This document shows, in pieces, positions 1 to 7,875 of a DNA stretch of 35,820 bases. Position numbers and translations under genes: made by a program. Each line of letters begins with the position of its first letter. The stretch's first letter is position 1. The notes below the pieces were generated by a model. It searched no databases, had not been told where the DNA came from, and saw only the letters and a list, made by a program, of their open reading frames with translations. The DNA is from Rhodospirillaceae bacterium (GTDB taxonomy: Bacteria > Pseudomonadota > Alphaproteobacteria > Reyranellales > Reyranellaceae), in contig WOUR01000050.1 of NCBI GenBank assembly GCA_009772935.1, positions 1 to 35,820 of the forward strand, given 5' to 3'.

Positions 1-96
1 CGCCGTCGGCAAACTCCTCCACCGCTACTGCCCCAGCGAGTGCGCCAACTACTTCGCAAACGATGGATATCGTCTATCCAATCGAGATACGCTCTA
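1..96 (+). mobile_element. Right end of an IS630-family element (transposase C-terminus)
   Basis: Reading from base 2, an open frame runs to a TAG at 95-97 and ends in the motif ECANYFANDGY. The same C-terminal motif (ECANYFAKAGY) closes the complete IS630 transposase near the right end of the window, so this is the tail of a related but not identical copy. The element ends at CTAG (94-97), the usual TA-target signature of IS630. The terminal sequence read inward starts TAGAGCGTATC, which resembles the TAGAGCGGGAT terminus of the other copy. The rest of the element lies left of the window. It cuts into the neighbouring minus-strand gene. Confidence 0.85.
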
Positions 97-331
97 GCGG
101 GCCGCGGGATCCCGCCTTGGGGTCGGTCCGCAGGAAGGCGGTGACGGCCGCTATCCCGGCCTCGTCGATGGTCAAGGCGCCGGCCGAGGTATCGACGATC
201 TTGCGGTAGTGCCTCGCCCCCGATTCCGCGAACCGGTGCGCTAAGCCCGTGATGTCGTCGGCTGTGACCTCGCCGATGATGACGGCAATCACCAGTCTGT
301 CCAGATGGGAGATGTCGAGATAAATCGGCAT
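74..331 (-). pseudogene. STAS/SpoIIAA-like protein truncated by the IS630 insertion
   Basis: From an ATG at 331 the protein begins MPIYLDISHLDRLVIAV and runs about 78 native residues to the motif GSRGPL. It then reads into the IS630 end and stops at 74-76, adding only six foreign residues. The beginning with an alternating hydrophobic strand, the segment HYRKIVDTS and the RGPL motif resemble small STAS-like proteins of alphaproteobacteria, which normally continue for another 40-50 residues. The C-terminal helix and strand are missing, so it is probably not functional. Upstream ATGs in frame add a poorly conserved extension. The family call is by recall of motifs only. Confidence 0.55.
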
Positions 332-500
332 GGGTTCACCGAGTGTCGTTGGCTGACATAGCGCCAGTCTGCAGGGAGTTATCGCAAGTTTACGGCTTTT
401 CGCTTGTTGCATCTCGAACGCAACCGATTTCACCAGAGAATGAATCTAACCGACATTCCCCGGATGAACCCTTGGAACGTTAGGAATCCTAGCATTCTGC

Positions 501-769
501 CAGTTTCCCGTGAAGCAATGGGCAGAGGGCGACGCAGTTCTCTCGGCGCTCTTCCATGACCGTATTTCCAAGCATGTGTTGCTAGGCCATTCGCTCAGTT
601 GGCTACGGACTACCAGGACGCGGACAGGATGAAGATCGAAGGGAGCCCGAGCTTCGTGTTGAACGAAGGGCGTCAGAAGCTCTACGGAAACGTTGGATTC
701 AGTATCATCGAGGCCAACATTCAGGAATTGCTACGCGCGCCCCACAGTGACCAAGCCAGCTGGTGCTGA
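501..769 (+). pseudogene. Remnant of a DsbA-family (FrnE-like) oxidoreductase
   Basis: Two overlapping pieces in different frames look like one decayed gene. The first (about 501-598) reads PVKQWAEGDAVLSALFHD. The second (about 596-769) reads KIEGSPSFVLNEGRQKLYGN and ends DQASWC before TGA. The second piece contains the cis-proline loop (GSPSFV) and the conserved tail of DsbA-like 2-hydroxychromene-carboxylate isomerase/FrnE proteins. The N-terminal CxxC half is absent and the join between pieces loses residues as well as the frame. There is no plausible start codon. I infer deletion and decay, perhaps connected with the IS activity nearby. Confidence 0.6.
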
Positions 770-906
770 TCATTGGCCGCCCGCTCCGATTTCATCTGCA
801 AAACCTGTAGGTTCTTTTTAGCGCGATCTCCTCTGGCAGAATGCTGCCGCGTGCCCCCGCTTCAGGGAGGCTTTGGGGACGCCCAATGGTCGGCGGGGAG
901 GTTAAT

Positions 907-975
907 GTGACGACGCCGGGACAATTGCTGATTGTACCGGCATATTACCGACAAGGCGACAAAGCGCCGAATTAG
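907..975 (+). CDS. Possible 22-residue ORF before a terminator-like hairpin
   Basis: A GTG at 907 follows a good ribosome-binding sequence (GGGGAGG at about 895-901). It opens a short frame containing TPGQLLIVPAYY that stops at 973-975, 24 bases before the hairpin at 999-1026. No homology is recognised. It could be a small peptide or chance. The remaining DNA of the 770-1222 gap shows nothing else I can support. Confidence 0.2.
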   Translation: MTTPGQLLIVPAYYRQGDKAPN

Positions 976-998
976 AGGTGACGTCGAAGAATTGAAAA

Positions 999-1026
999 GG
1001 CCTGCGAAGGTTTCCCCTCGCAGGCC
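999..1026. terminator. Terminator-like hairpin
   Basis: GGCCTGCGA (999-1007) pairs perfectly with TCGCAGGCC (1018-1026) across a 10-base loop, preceded by AAAA. No clear T-run follows on the plus strand; on the minus strand the preceding AAAA becomes TTTT, so it may serve the minus-strand sox operon that ends at 1223. A similar stem occurs at 35444-35475. Confidence 0.5.
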
Positions 1027-1222
1027 ATCTGATCAGTCCTCACGTCCCACTCTGCAGCCCACAATAAAGCAGCGACCAGGTATTGCGAAGCCTCCCATTT
1101 GATCAGGCAATTAAACTCCCACAGATCAACAAACTAAGCAACGCTTTGGGTAGTACATGCAGATTTCAAAACGCAGCCAACTAATCAGCAATCGCTTTCG
1201 ATATCCTCTCCAGGCATAACGC

Positions 1223-1672
1223 CTATGGTCGGACAATCGTCCACCCCTTCTCACTTAGCTCGATGAGCGTGACGACACCCGCCTTCACGACGGTCGCCTT
1301 TGCGAAGAGCGGAATCTCTTCGGGCTTCTTGCCTTCGATCTTTGCCATGTTGTCGCGAGTGTTGCCGCAGGCATCGAAGGTGACGTTAAGCATGCTTTCA
1401 GAGATTGACTTCAACCGGTCGAGCACTGGCGATTTGTCTGTCCGCAGCATGTTAAGGCCCGCGTTGAAAGCGACGATACGAATTTCCACTTCATCGCCAG
1501 TCTCTGCGTAGAGACGTGCGACATTGCCCGCCACGTTCAGAACCGCCGTCATCTTTTCCGGAGCTCCGTCGCTGATCTGCAAGGCGAGGCGATGGACTTT
1601 TTCGCCGGCAAATGCCGTCGGCACGATGGCGACCACAAACATCGCAGCAAGCAACTGGCGTCGAACGTTCAT
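1223..1672 (-). CDS. Periplasmic DsrE-family protein at the end of the sox operon
   Basis: This 149-residue protein starts at the ATG at 1672, where AAGGA lies within the end of soxD. A longer frame exists but lacks a signal sequence. Residues 1-22 form a Sec signal peptide ending TAFA. The mature part has the DsrE-like alternating strands (VHRLALQISD, EIRIVAFNAG) and one cysteine in TFDACGNT near residue 99. DsrE/F-type proteins bind or carry sulfane sulfur in sulfur-oxidation pathways. Its start lies 4 bases after the soxD stop, so it is translationally linked to the Sox genes. A role in handling persulfide sulfur in the periplasm is inference from family and position. Confidence 0.8.
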   Translation of the reverse strand: MNVRRQLLAAMFVVAIVPTAFAGEKVHRLALQISDGAPEKMTAVLNVAGNVARLYAETGDEVEIRIVAFNAGLNMLRTDKSPVLDRLKSISESMLNVTFDACGNTRDNMAKIEGKKPEEIPLFAKATVVKAGVVTLIELSEKGWTIVRP

Positions 1673-1676
1673 GATA

Positions 1677-2321
1677 TCAATCCTTCGGCTTCTGATCGGG
1701 CGTGACACCGAGCGACTTGGCAAGGTCACTTAGGACTTTTACTTGGCCCTGCTTGCAGTCCTTCATGCAGGGTTCTGCTTTTACGTCAGGACGCGGGTCT
1801 CCCACGATGAAGCCGTCTCTGTTAGGCATCTTGATCGCCGCTAGCGACTTTGCGTCGAGCACGCCATCGGCTGGCAATAGATCATTTATATTCAGCAGAT
1901 AGGCTACTATGGCGTAGGTTTCATCGTTGCTGAGCGATTGGGGCGCAGTAAAGGGCATGGTTCGACGTACATAGTCGAAAATGGTCGGCGCCCAGGGCCA
2001 AAAGCTGCCGATGGTCTTGCGCGGGTCCGCATCCTTCAGCGTGCCTTGCCCACCCATCAGCTCCGGCCAACGTCCGTTGCCCTCGCCGAACTCGCCGTGA
2101 CAGGAGGCGCACTGCTCGATGAAGAGTTTCTCGCCCTGTGCGACCGACCCCTTGCCCGGGGGCAGTCCCTTGCCGTCCTCACCCCCGATGTCGATGTTCC
2201 ACGGCGCGATCTGGGCGTCGGTGATCTTGTGGCCGATGCCATAGCCGCGCTGCTGCGCCGCCGCGACCGAAGCGGCGAGCAGACCGGCGGCCGCAAGAAC
2301 GAAGCTAGAGAATCTGGACAT
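1677..2321 (-). CDS. soxD: SoxD, cytochrome c subunit of sulfane dehydrogenase (short, one haem)
   Basis: This 214-residue cytochrome c accepts electrons from SoxC when the sulfane sulfur on SoxY is oxidised. A signal peptide (residues 1-22) ends SVAAA. The haem site is CASCH (71-75), with a methionine candidate in RRTMPFTAP. The stretch IGHKITDAQIAPWNIDIG and the ending with MPNRDGFI match the N-terminal haem domain of SoxD. The protein stops soon after this domain. The Paracoccus type of SoxD carries a second C-terminal haem domain, which is absent here. The tail holds a CMKDC pair. The ATG at 2321 lies inside the end of soxC (17-base overlap), so the subunits are coupled. Confidence 0.88.
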   Translation of the reverse strand: MSRFSSFVLAAAGLLAASVAAAQQRGYGIGHKITDAQIAPWNIDIGGEDGKGLPPGKGSVAQGEKLFIEQCASCHGEFGEGNGRWPELMGGQGTLKDADPRKTIGSFWPWAPTIFDYVRRTMPFTAPQSLSNDETYAIVAYLLNINDLLPADGVLDAKSLAAIKMPNRDGFIVGDPRPDVKAEPCMKDCKQGQVKVLSDLAKSLGVTPDQKPKD

Positions 2322-3567
2322 TGTCGATACTGCCGTCCTGGTTGACGCGCCAGGTATGGATCGAGTTCTTGTGATAGACGGAATTGACGCCGCGCACGTG
2401 ACGTAGCTGCTCGATGGTGGGTTGCACGTAGCCAGTCTCGTCGATGGCACGCGACTGCAGGAACACCGGCTCGCCCTGCCAGCGCCACGGCAGCCGAAAT
2501 CGCGTCAGGCACTTGTCCAGCACCGGTGTCTGCAGCTCGGCCGACTGCCAGTTGGCACCGCCGTCGAGCGAGACGTCGACGCGGGAAATCTTGCCGCGTC
2601 CGCTCCAAGCTATGCCACGGACCTCATAAGCTCCCTTGGCCTGCAGCGGCTTCTCCGGGCAGGGCGCGGTAATGACGGAGTTCGCCTCCTGCACGAAGGT
2701 GAATTGTCGTGCCTTTCCGTCGGGCATCAAGTCGGTGTACTTCGAGGTCTCTTCGCGGTGCTGCCACGGCCGATCACCGAGCTTGATGCGGCGCAGCCAC
2801 TTCACCTGCACGTTGCCCTCCCAGCCGGGCACGATCAGACGCAGCGGATAGCCCTGCTCCGGCCGGATGCGCTCGCCGTTCTGCGAATACGCTACGATCA
2901 CGTCATCGAGCGCCTTGTCGAGTGGGATCGACCGCGTCATGGCGGCAGCGTCAGCGCCCTCGGCCAGCAGCCACTTGGCGCCGGTGGCGACGCCCGCTTC
3001 GTCGAGCAGGGTCGAAAGCCGCACGCCGGTCCACTCGCAGCAATGCACCATGCCATGGCTGAACTGTACGCCCGCCATCTGCGCGCCCTTCCACTCCATG
3101 CCACCATTGGCCGGGCATTCGAGGAAGTGGATGCGGCTCACCGAGGGAAAGCGCACCAGATCGCTCATGGTGAAGACCAACGGCTGGCGCACCATGCCGT
3201 GGATCACCAGGCGATGCAGGTCGGGCTCGATTGCCGGCACGCCACCGTGATGACGCTCGAAGCACAGGCCGGACGGCGTGATGATGCCGTCGAGCTCATG
3301 CAGCGGCGTGAAGTTGATCGACGCCTGCTCGGAGACCGTCAACCACGGCACATTGCGACGCACAACATTCTTCTCGAATTCAGATGGCGAACCGTAGGGC
3401 GCAGCGGTGACGCCCGGTCCCAGCATCTTCGTCCAGTCCGGCACCTCGAGGGGCTTGCCGTCGAGGCCACCGCTGGCCGCCGCGATCTTGGGATGCTGGA
3501 CCGCCAAGGCAGCGATGCCACCAACCGCCAGGCCACGCCCGAAAAAGCCGCGCCGTCCGGTATTCAT
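2305..3567 (-). CDS. soxC: SoxC, molybdenum subunit of sulfane dehydrogenase
   Basis: This 420-residue member of the sulfite oxidase family oxidises the sulfane sulfur left on SoxY, passing electrons to SoxD. The ATG at 3567 has AGAAGG upstream and gives a twin-arginine signal (GRRGFFGRG). That suits export after molybdopterin insertion. The molybdenum-ligating cysteine is C151 in FLECPANGG, and the dimerisation domain follows from about residue 290. HWEW-like surroundings (CCEWTGVRLS) and GYPLRLIVPGWEGN are family hallmarks. It sits between soxB (5 bases upstream, at 3572) and soxD (overlapping). Together they make the complete thiosulfate pathway rather than the truncated one that leaves sulfur globules. 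Confidence 0.95.
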   Translation of the reverse strand: MNTGRRGFFGRGLAVGGIAALAVQHPKIAAASGGLDGKPLEVPDWTKMLGPGVTAAPYGSPSEFEKNVVRRNVPWLTVSEQASINFTPLHELDGIITPSGLCFERHHGGVPAIEPDLHRLVIHGMVRQPLVFTMSDLVRFPSVSRIHFLECPANGGMEWKGAQMAGVQFSHGMVHCCEWTGVRLSTLLDEAGVATGAKWLLAEGADAAAMTRSIPLDKALDDVIVAYSQNGERIRPEQGYPLRLIVPGWEGNVQVKWLRRIKLGDRPWQHREETSKYTDLMPDGKARQFTFVQEANSVITAPCPEKPLQAKGAYEVRGIAWSGRGKISRVDVSLDGGANWQSAELQTPVLDKCLTRFRLPWRWQGEPVFLQSRAIDETGYVQPTIEQLRHVRGVNSVYHKNSIHTWRVNQDGSIDNVQIL

Positions 3568-3571
3568 ACTT

Positions 3572-5281
3572 TCACCCTTCTGCGAGTCCGGCGGCATCCG
3601 CCCCCTGCACCTTCACGTGCCGGTTCGGCGCGAGTCGCACTGTCTTGGTCCGTTCGACGTATTTGCTTACGACATCGTAGATCGGCGGACCTTCCGTGCC
3701 CTCGTTGACCGAAGCCCAACCACTCACCGTGTATTCCTTGCCCGCCTCTACCTTCTCCCCCGAGCGCAGCAGAGTCATTTCCGAGATGCGCCGACCCATC
3801 GGCTGGGCGATGTCGAGCGCATAGGCGAGCCCGCCGACACGCACCATGTCGCCGCCCTGCTGGTAGTAGGGATCGGGATTGAACAGATTGTCGGCCACGT
3901 CCTCGAGGATCTCCTTGAGTAAGGCACCCGTCATCCGGCTGCGATAGGCCGCCGGATAGGTGATCGCGGTCTGGTTGAACACGTCCTCCGTCGTGATGTC
4001 CTGCCCCGGCAGCAGCGTCGCCCCCCAGCGGAACCCGGGCGACAACGCAATCTCGGCGTCGCGTTCGGCCAGCAACGCCTGGCAGATGAGATCGTCGAAG
4101 GTGCCGTTGAAATTGCCGCGGCGGTAGAGCAGCGACTCGGTACGCCCCAAAACGCGCGACAGCGCCGCCTCATGCGGTTTGCGAATGTCGGCGACGATCG
4201 CCGCCATCTCCGGATCGGGACGGATCGAGTCGGCCAGCACCGGAATCAGGCGGAAGGCGTAGTTGGAAATGCGCTTGTCCTTCACCTCGAGGTCGAGCCT
4301 CGACAGGAACTTGCCATGGCTGCCGGAGGCGATGAGCAGAGTGTCGCCGACCTTCACCGCGGCCGGAATGGCGTCGTGGGTGTGACCGGTCAGTACGACG
4401 TCGATGCCCTTCACGCGGCCGGCGAGCTTGCGGTCGACATCGAAGCCATTGTGGCTGAGCAGCACCACCAGATCGACGCCGTCGGCGCGCAGCTTGGCCA
4501 CGCGCTCGGCAAGCTTTCCCTCCTCGATTCCGAACGACCAGTCGGGAATGAGGTACCGCGGGTTGGCGACCGGCGTGTAGGGAAAGGCCTGACCGATCAG
4601 ACCGATCCGAAGACCGGCGCGTTCGATGACGGTCGCGCCCTCGAAGACGGGGTCGCCCCAGGTCGCTTCCTTGACGTTGCCGGCAAGGAAGGGAAATTTC
4701 AGCTGCTTCGAGAGCTCCTCCACCCGCTTGGCGCCATAGGTGAATTCCCAGTGCCCGGTCATCGCCTCAACACCGAGCGCGTTCATGACGCGCACCATGT
4801 CGGCACCCTTGTTCTGAAGCGACGTGTAGCTGCCCTGCCAGGTGTCGCCACCGTCGAGCAACAGCACCCGGTCCGGCCGCTCGGCACGAATCGCCTTGAC
4901 CAGCGTGGCGATGCGGTCGAGGCCGCCGACGCGGCCGAAGCTCTTGGCCAGCTCCGGGAAATCGGCCGCCGCCAGCGCATAGGCGTCGTAGGTGCCGCGG
5001 CCGAGCTTGAAGGCTTCGAGGAGCCGTTCGCCGACGATGTGCGGTGGCAGGCCGCGCGCCTCGCCGACCCCGACATTGGCCGAGGGTTCGCGGAAGTAGA
5101 GCGGCACGAGCTGGGCGTGCAGGTCGGTGAAATGCAGCAGGGTGAGTTGCCCCACTCCCTTGAAGCTCAGCAGATCATCCTGCGACGGGCGGGCCGCTTG
5201 TGCCGAACCCGGTCGAGCGCCGGCCAAGGCGGCCGTCGCGGCTGCAACCTGCAGCAGTTCACGGCGACCGAGCACGGCCAT
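3572..5281 (-). CDS. soxB: SoxB, thiosulfohydrolase
   Basis: This 569-residue periplasmic dimanganese enzyme hydrolyses sulfate from SoxY-bound thiosulfate. The start carries a twin-arginine signal (GRRELLQVAAA). The metallophosphoesterase motifs are HFTDLHAQ (D53, H55), LLDGGDTWQGS (about 141-150), GHWEFTYG (175-182) and LTGHTHD. GHWEF in place of the GNHEF of 5'-nucleotidases is characteristic of SoxB. The 5'-nucleotidase C-terminal domain follows from about residue 370. Length is typical for the family. The ATG lies 3 bases after the soxZ stop, so translation is coupled to soxYZ. Confidence 0.97.
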   Translation of the reverse strand: MAVLGRRELLQVAAATAALAGARPGSAQAARPSQDDLLSFKGVGQLTLLHFTDLHAQLVPLYFREPSANVGVGEARGLPPHIVGERLLEAFKLGRGTYDAYALAAADFPELAKSFGRVGGLDRIATLVKAIRAERPDRVLLLDGGDTWQGSYTSLQNKGADMVRVMNALGVEAMTGHWEFTYGAKRVEELSKQLKFPFLAGNVKEATWGDPVFEGATVIERAGLRIGLIGQAFPYTPVANPRYLIPDWSFGIEEGKLAERVAKLRADGVDLVVLLSHNGFDVDRKLAGRVKGIDVVLTGHTHDAIPAAVKVGDTLLIASGSHGKFLSRLDLEVKDKRISNYAFRLIPVLADSIRPDPEMAAIVADIRKPHEAALSRVLGRTESLLYRRGNFNGTFDDLICQALLAERDAEIALSPGFRWGATLLPGQDITTEDVFNQTAITYPAAYRSRMTGALLKEILEDVADNLFNPDPYYQQGGDMVRVGGLAYALDIAQPMGRRISEMTLLRSGEKVEAGKEYTVSGWASVNEGTEGPPIYDVVSKYVERTKTVRLAPNRHVKVQGADAAGLAEG

Positions 5282-5284
5282 GGA

Positions 5285-5614
5285 TCAGGCGACCTCGATC
5301 TTGGTCTCGGAAGTCCAGCTCTGCTTGTTGTCATCGGTCCAGGTCAGCTTGAGCGTGCCGCTCTCGTCAACCCGCACGAAGAACGACAGGTACGGATTGG
5401 TCGAGACCGCAGGCTCGAGTTTGGCGCTCATCACCGGCTTGCCGTTGTAAGTGGCGTCGAAAGCACTCACGATCAGGCGCGGAATGAGCTTGCCGTCGGC
5501 GTTCTTGCGCTGGCCGCTCTCCATGGGATGAGTGACGAGGGTCTTGACCTCCACCACTTCACCCTTCTTCGCCTTCGTCTGGACCCGGACGCGCGGCTTG
5601 ATATCTTCGGACAT
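5285..5614 (-). CDS. soxZ: SoxZ, partner of the sulfur carrier SoxY
   Basis: This 109-residue protein without a signal peptide forms a heterodimer with SoxY and travels to the periplasm with it. It has the single immunoglobulin-like fold of SoxZ, with typical stretches RVRVQTKAKKGE, KTLVTHPMESG, IPRLIVSAF and NPYLSFFVRV. AAGGAGAG stands just upstream of the ATG at 5614. It follows soxY by 17 bases, as expected for equimolar expression. Confidence 0.95.
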   Translation of the reverse strand: MSEDIKPRVRVQTKAKKGEVVEVKTLVTHPMESGQRKNADGKLIPRLIVSAFDATYNGKPVMSAKLEPAVSTNPYLSFFVRVDESGTLKLTWTDDNKQSWTSETKIEVA

Positions 5615-5631
5615 CGATCTCTCCTTTTCCG

Positions 5632-6105
5632 TCAGCCGCCGCAGCCGCCGATGGTCACTTTGACCTCGCGACTGGCGACGAACAGCGCGCCGTCGTTCAT
5701 CTCTGCCACCGCCACCAGTTTCTGCGTCTGCGACAAGCGCACCCGAAGCTGAACCTCGGCCCTGCCCGCGAGCGGCATGAAGCTGTAGGACGCCACGCCT
5801 GGGTTGGGATTGCCGTCGGCCGCGATGTGCAGCGCCTTGACGTATGATTTCTCCGTCATCTCACTTTCGACACCGACGGTGACCGGAACGGCGTTGCCGT
5901 TCTCGGCGATCTCCGGCGCCTTGATCGAGACCTTGCCATCCTTGGGACTGCCCTTGGCGAGAGCAGCCAGCCAGTCGCGGGCGCTATCGGGGGTGGCAGC
6001 GGCGTCGCGTGCCGCCAGCACGCTGGCGATGGCCGCAAGACCGTAGCCGCCCGCCCGCGCAAGAGCGGCGCGCCGCCCGAGAGTCAAAGACCGTGGGTGT
6101 GTCAT
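5632..6105 (-). CDS. soxY: SoxY, covalent sulfur carrier
   Basis: This 157-residue protein carries the substrate sulfur during thiosulfate oxidation. It ends in the diagnostic swinging arm GGCGG, whose cysteine (C155) forms the thioconjugate. A twin-arginine signal (LGRRAALARAGG) lies at residues 10-21, allowing co-export of SoxZ. The middle contains the expected Ig-like strands (VSIKAPEIAENGNAVPVTVG). AGGAG precedes the ATG at 6105, and soxXA ends 22 bases upstream. A redox protein that keeps C155 reduced is usually needed (SoxS/SoxW type); the Sec thioredoxin at 10743 is a candidate. Confidence 0.96.
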   Translation of the reverse strand: MTHPRSLTLGRRAALARAGGYGLAAIASVLAARDAAATPDSARDWLAALAKGSPKDGKVSIKAPEIAENGNAVPVTVGVESEMTEKSYVKALHIAADGNPNPGVASYSFMPLAGRAEVQLRVRLSQTQKLVAVAEMNDGALFVASREVKVTIGGCGG

Positions 6106-6127
6106 GCGGATTTCTCCTCGTGTTCGC

Positions 6128-7360
6128 TCAATGCCGGATATTGGGGGCCGCGAGCTTGAGCCCCTCGTTCATCTTGCGCAGATAGAGCTCCAGTTCGCCG
6201 TACTCGGGTGCGTCTGGCGGCAGCTCGTTGGCGCGGACCTGGACGTTGCACCATTCGAAGCGCTTGCGGATGTCCCACACCTCGTTGCGGCTGGTTCGCC
6301 ACAGCGGGAAATGATCGAACTGACCGCGCGGCTCGCCAAGCCATTGGCCGCGCAACCATTTGTTGGCGCCGGTCTGATGGCAGTCGACGCAGGAGAAGTT
6401 GAACTGGCCGATCTTGACCTTGGAAAGCTCGACGCCGCGTTCGTAGGCTGCCTTGGCGTCGGGTGTCGACAGGTCGACCTTGATCGCCTCGCCGTTGGCG
6501 AGATTGTGCAGGTAGATCGACAGATCGGTGTTGGCCGTCGACTGCATCAGGTAGTCGGCACCGGTCGTCGCCTTGGCGTGGCGAGTGATGAATTCCTCTA
6601 TGCCCAGCACCTTCTTGAGGCGCGGCTCCCATTTCGGCATCTCCACCGCCCAGCGCTTGAATGTCCTTGCCGGCGTCGCATGGCAGGCGATGCATGCCTT
6701 TCCGTTCGGCCCCGGCTGCTTGAACAGCGCGGCGCCGGCCTCGATGCGCTCGGCCGCCGGATTGACGAACGGGTCGAGGCCGTCGCGATCCTCGACCGGC
6801 TGCGGGCGCTTCTCGGGATCGTTCAGCTTGTCGGCGAATGTCGCCGGGGTCTTCAGCGTCTTGAGGAAGGCCACGATGTCGCGGATCTCGGCCTCGTTGT
6901 AGAAGCCGTGCTTGCCCCAGGGCGGCATCACCGACTGGGGATTGAAGACCCGGGCGTCGAAGACGTAGTTGTAAAGCCACTGGTCGGTGCGGCCGGCGTT
7001 GCCGATCTCCGACAAGTCGACGCCGACATTGCCGGGCAGTGCCTGAGTCTTCGGCCCCATGACATGGCAGGCGAGGCAGCCGCCGCCACGCCTGCGGTCG
7101 AAGGCGAGAAGCTGGCCCTTGGCCGCATCGCCTGTCACCGACTTGATCTCGATTTCGGCGCCCCGAGGAGGGGTCGTGTCATGCTTTGCGAGCGTGTTGT
7201 AGTTGTCCCAGCGTGCCTTGGTCCAGTCGTCGTAGCGCTGCCACGGCTGCGGCGCCGCCGACCCTTCGAGGCTCAACGGCGCTTCCGCCGACGCCGGCAG
7301 CGACAAACTTCCAACCGACGACAACACCAACATGGCCATGACGAGCCGATGCAGTTTCAT
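6128..7360 (-). CDS. soxXA: SoxX-SoxA fusion, cytochrome c complex that loads SoxY
   Basis: This 410-residue protein joins both subunits of the SoxAX enzyme, which oxidatively attaches thiosulfate to SoxY. The N-terminal SoxX part (about 60-172) has haem site CLACH (95-99), the block LPGNVGVDLSEIG and the methionine in SVMPPWG (M145). The SoxA part (about 200-410) has haem sites CIACH (223-227) and CVDCH (324-328). It also has the cysteine ligand C371 in FEWCNVQVRANELPP, the residue known to carry a persulfide. The start at 7360 has GGGAGG upstream and a Sec signal; an in-frame ATG at 7438 would overlap the promoter. SoxA and SoxX are usually separate proteins, so this is a three-haem single chain. 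Confidence 0.92.
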   Translation of the reverse strand: MKLHRLVMAMLVLSSVGSLSLPASAEAPLSLEGSAAPQPWQRYDDWTKARWDNYNTLAKHDTTPPRGAEIEIKSVTGDAAKGQLLAFDRRRGGGCLACHVMGPKTQALPGNVGVDLSEIGNAGRTDQWLYNYVFDARVFNPQSVMPPWGKHGFYNEAEIRDIVAFLKTLKTPATFADKLNDPEKRPQPVEDRDGLDPFVNPAAERIEAGAALFKQPGPNGKACIACHATPARTFKRWAVEMPKWEPRLKKVLGIEEFITRHAKATTGADYLMQSTANTDLSIYLHNLANGEAIKVDLSTPDAKAAYERGVELSKVKIGQFNFSCVDCHQTGANKWLRGQWLGEPRGQFDHFPLWRTSRNEVWDIRKRFEWCNVQVRANELPPDAPEYGELELYLRKMNEGLKLAAPNIRH

Positions 7361-7445
7361 TCGTCCTCCCACCAAGCTGCTGGCAGCAGCTCGCTTTATT
7401 TGCGTTTCTTTTTCTTGTGCGATCATTCTAGAAAGCATATTAGAG

Positions 7446-7463
7446 ATTTAGCAACTGCTAAAT
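7446..7463. promoter_or_regulatory. Operator candidate for the ArsR/SoxR-type sensor
   Basis: ATTTAGC-AACT-GCTAAAT is a perfect inverted repeat with 7-base arms, located 8 bases before soxR and 86 bases before soxXA. The shared core TTTAGC-N5-CTAAAT recurs at 11297-11313 before the rhodanese gene. An AT-rich TAATAT lies just beyond it in the sox direction and could be a -10 element. Binding by the adjacent repressor is inferred. Confidence 0.7.
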
Positions 7464-7470
7464 TATTGTC

Positions 7471-7875
7471 ATGCAAAAACGCCCATCAAATTATGGTGTC
7501 CCACCTGCGCTGTTGAAGAGCGCCGACGCTGCCACCAAGCTGCTGAAGGCTTTGGCGAACAAGAAGCGATTGCTGATTCTTTGCCATCTGGCCGACGGTG
7601 AGATGTCCGTGAGCGAACTGGCCAATCACGTCGACCTCAGTCTCTCCGCGCTCTCCCAACATCTCGCGGGATTGCGCCTCGCTGGGATTGTCAGTTCGCG
7701 GCGACAGGCACGTGAAATTCACTATCGCGTGAAAGCGGGCCCCGCCGGCCGATTGATGGCGACGTTGGCCGACATCTATTGCGGCCCGGCCATGGCCGGG
7801 AACCGGCAGCGCCGCGCTACCGGCTCGCCTTCTGCAGATAGGCGATCAGGTCGTCGAGCTGGTCCTGTCGTTTGA
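7471..7875 (+). CDS. soxR: ArsR-family persulfide sensor, repressor of sox genes
   Basis: This 134-residue winged-helix protein belongs to the SoxR/BigR/SqrR group. The DNA-binding helix spans LSLSALSQHLAGLR (about 56-69). It has two cysteines, C38 (LLILCHL) and C104 (DIYCGP), separated by 66 residues as in BigR and SqrR. In those proteins the pair forms a tetrasulfide or disulfide and releases DNA when sulfane sulfur is present. No ribosome-binding site is evident and the ATG is close to the operator. The last 20 residues are basic, unlike the family, and overlap the convergent cytochrome gene by 59 bases. It likely represses soxXA and itself. Confidence 0.88.
   Translation: MQKRPSNYGVPPALLKSADAATKLLKALANKKRLLILCHLADGEMSVSELANHVDLSLSALSQHLAGLRLAGIVSSRRQAREIHYRVKAGPAGRLMATLADIYCGPAMAGNRQRRATGSPSADRRSGRRAGPVV

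Noticed and set aside
557..559. A further Sec codon in the DsbA-like remnant
   Set aside because: The TGA is in a different frame from the conserved upstream piece and is not at a redox motif. Frame loss and deletion explain it.
2422..3708. Plus-strand frame of 428 codons across soxC
   Set aside because: It is antisense to soxC, which has clear catalytic motifs. The plus frame is rich in Arg, His and Ala with no known domain.
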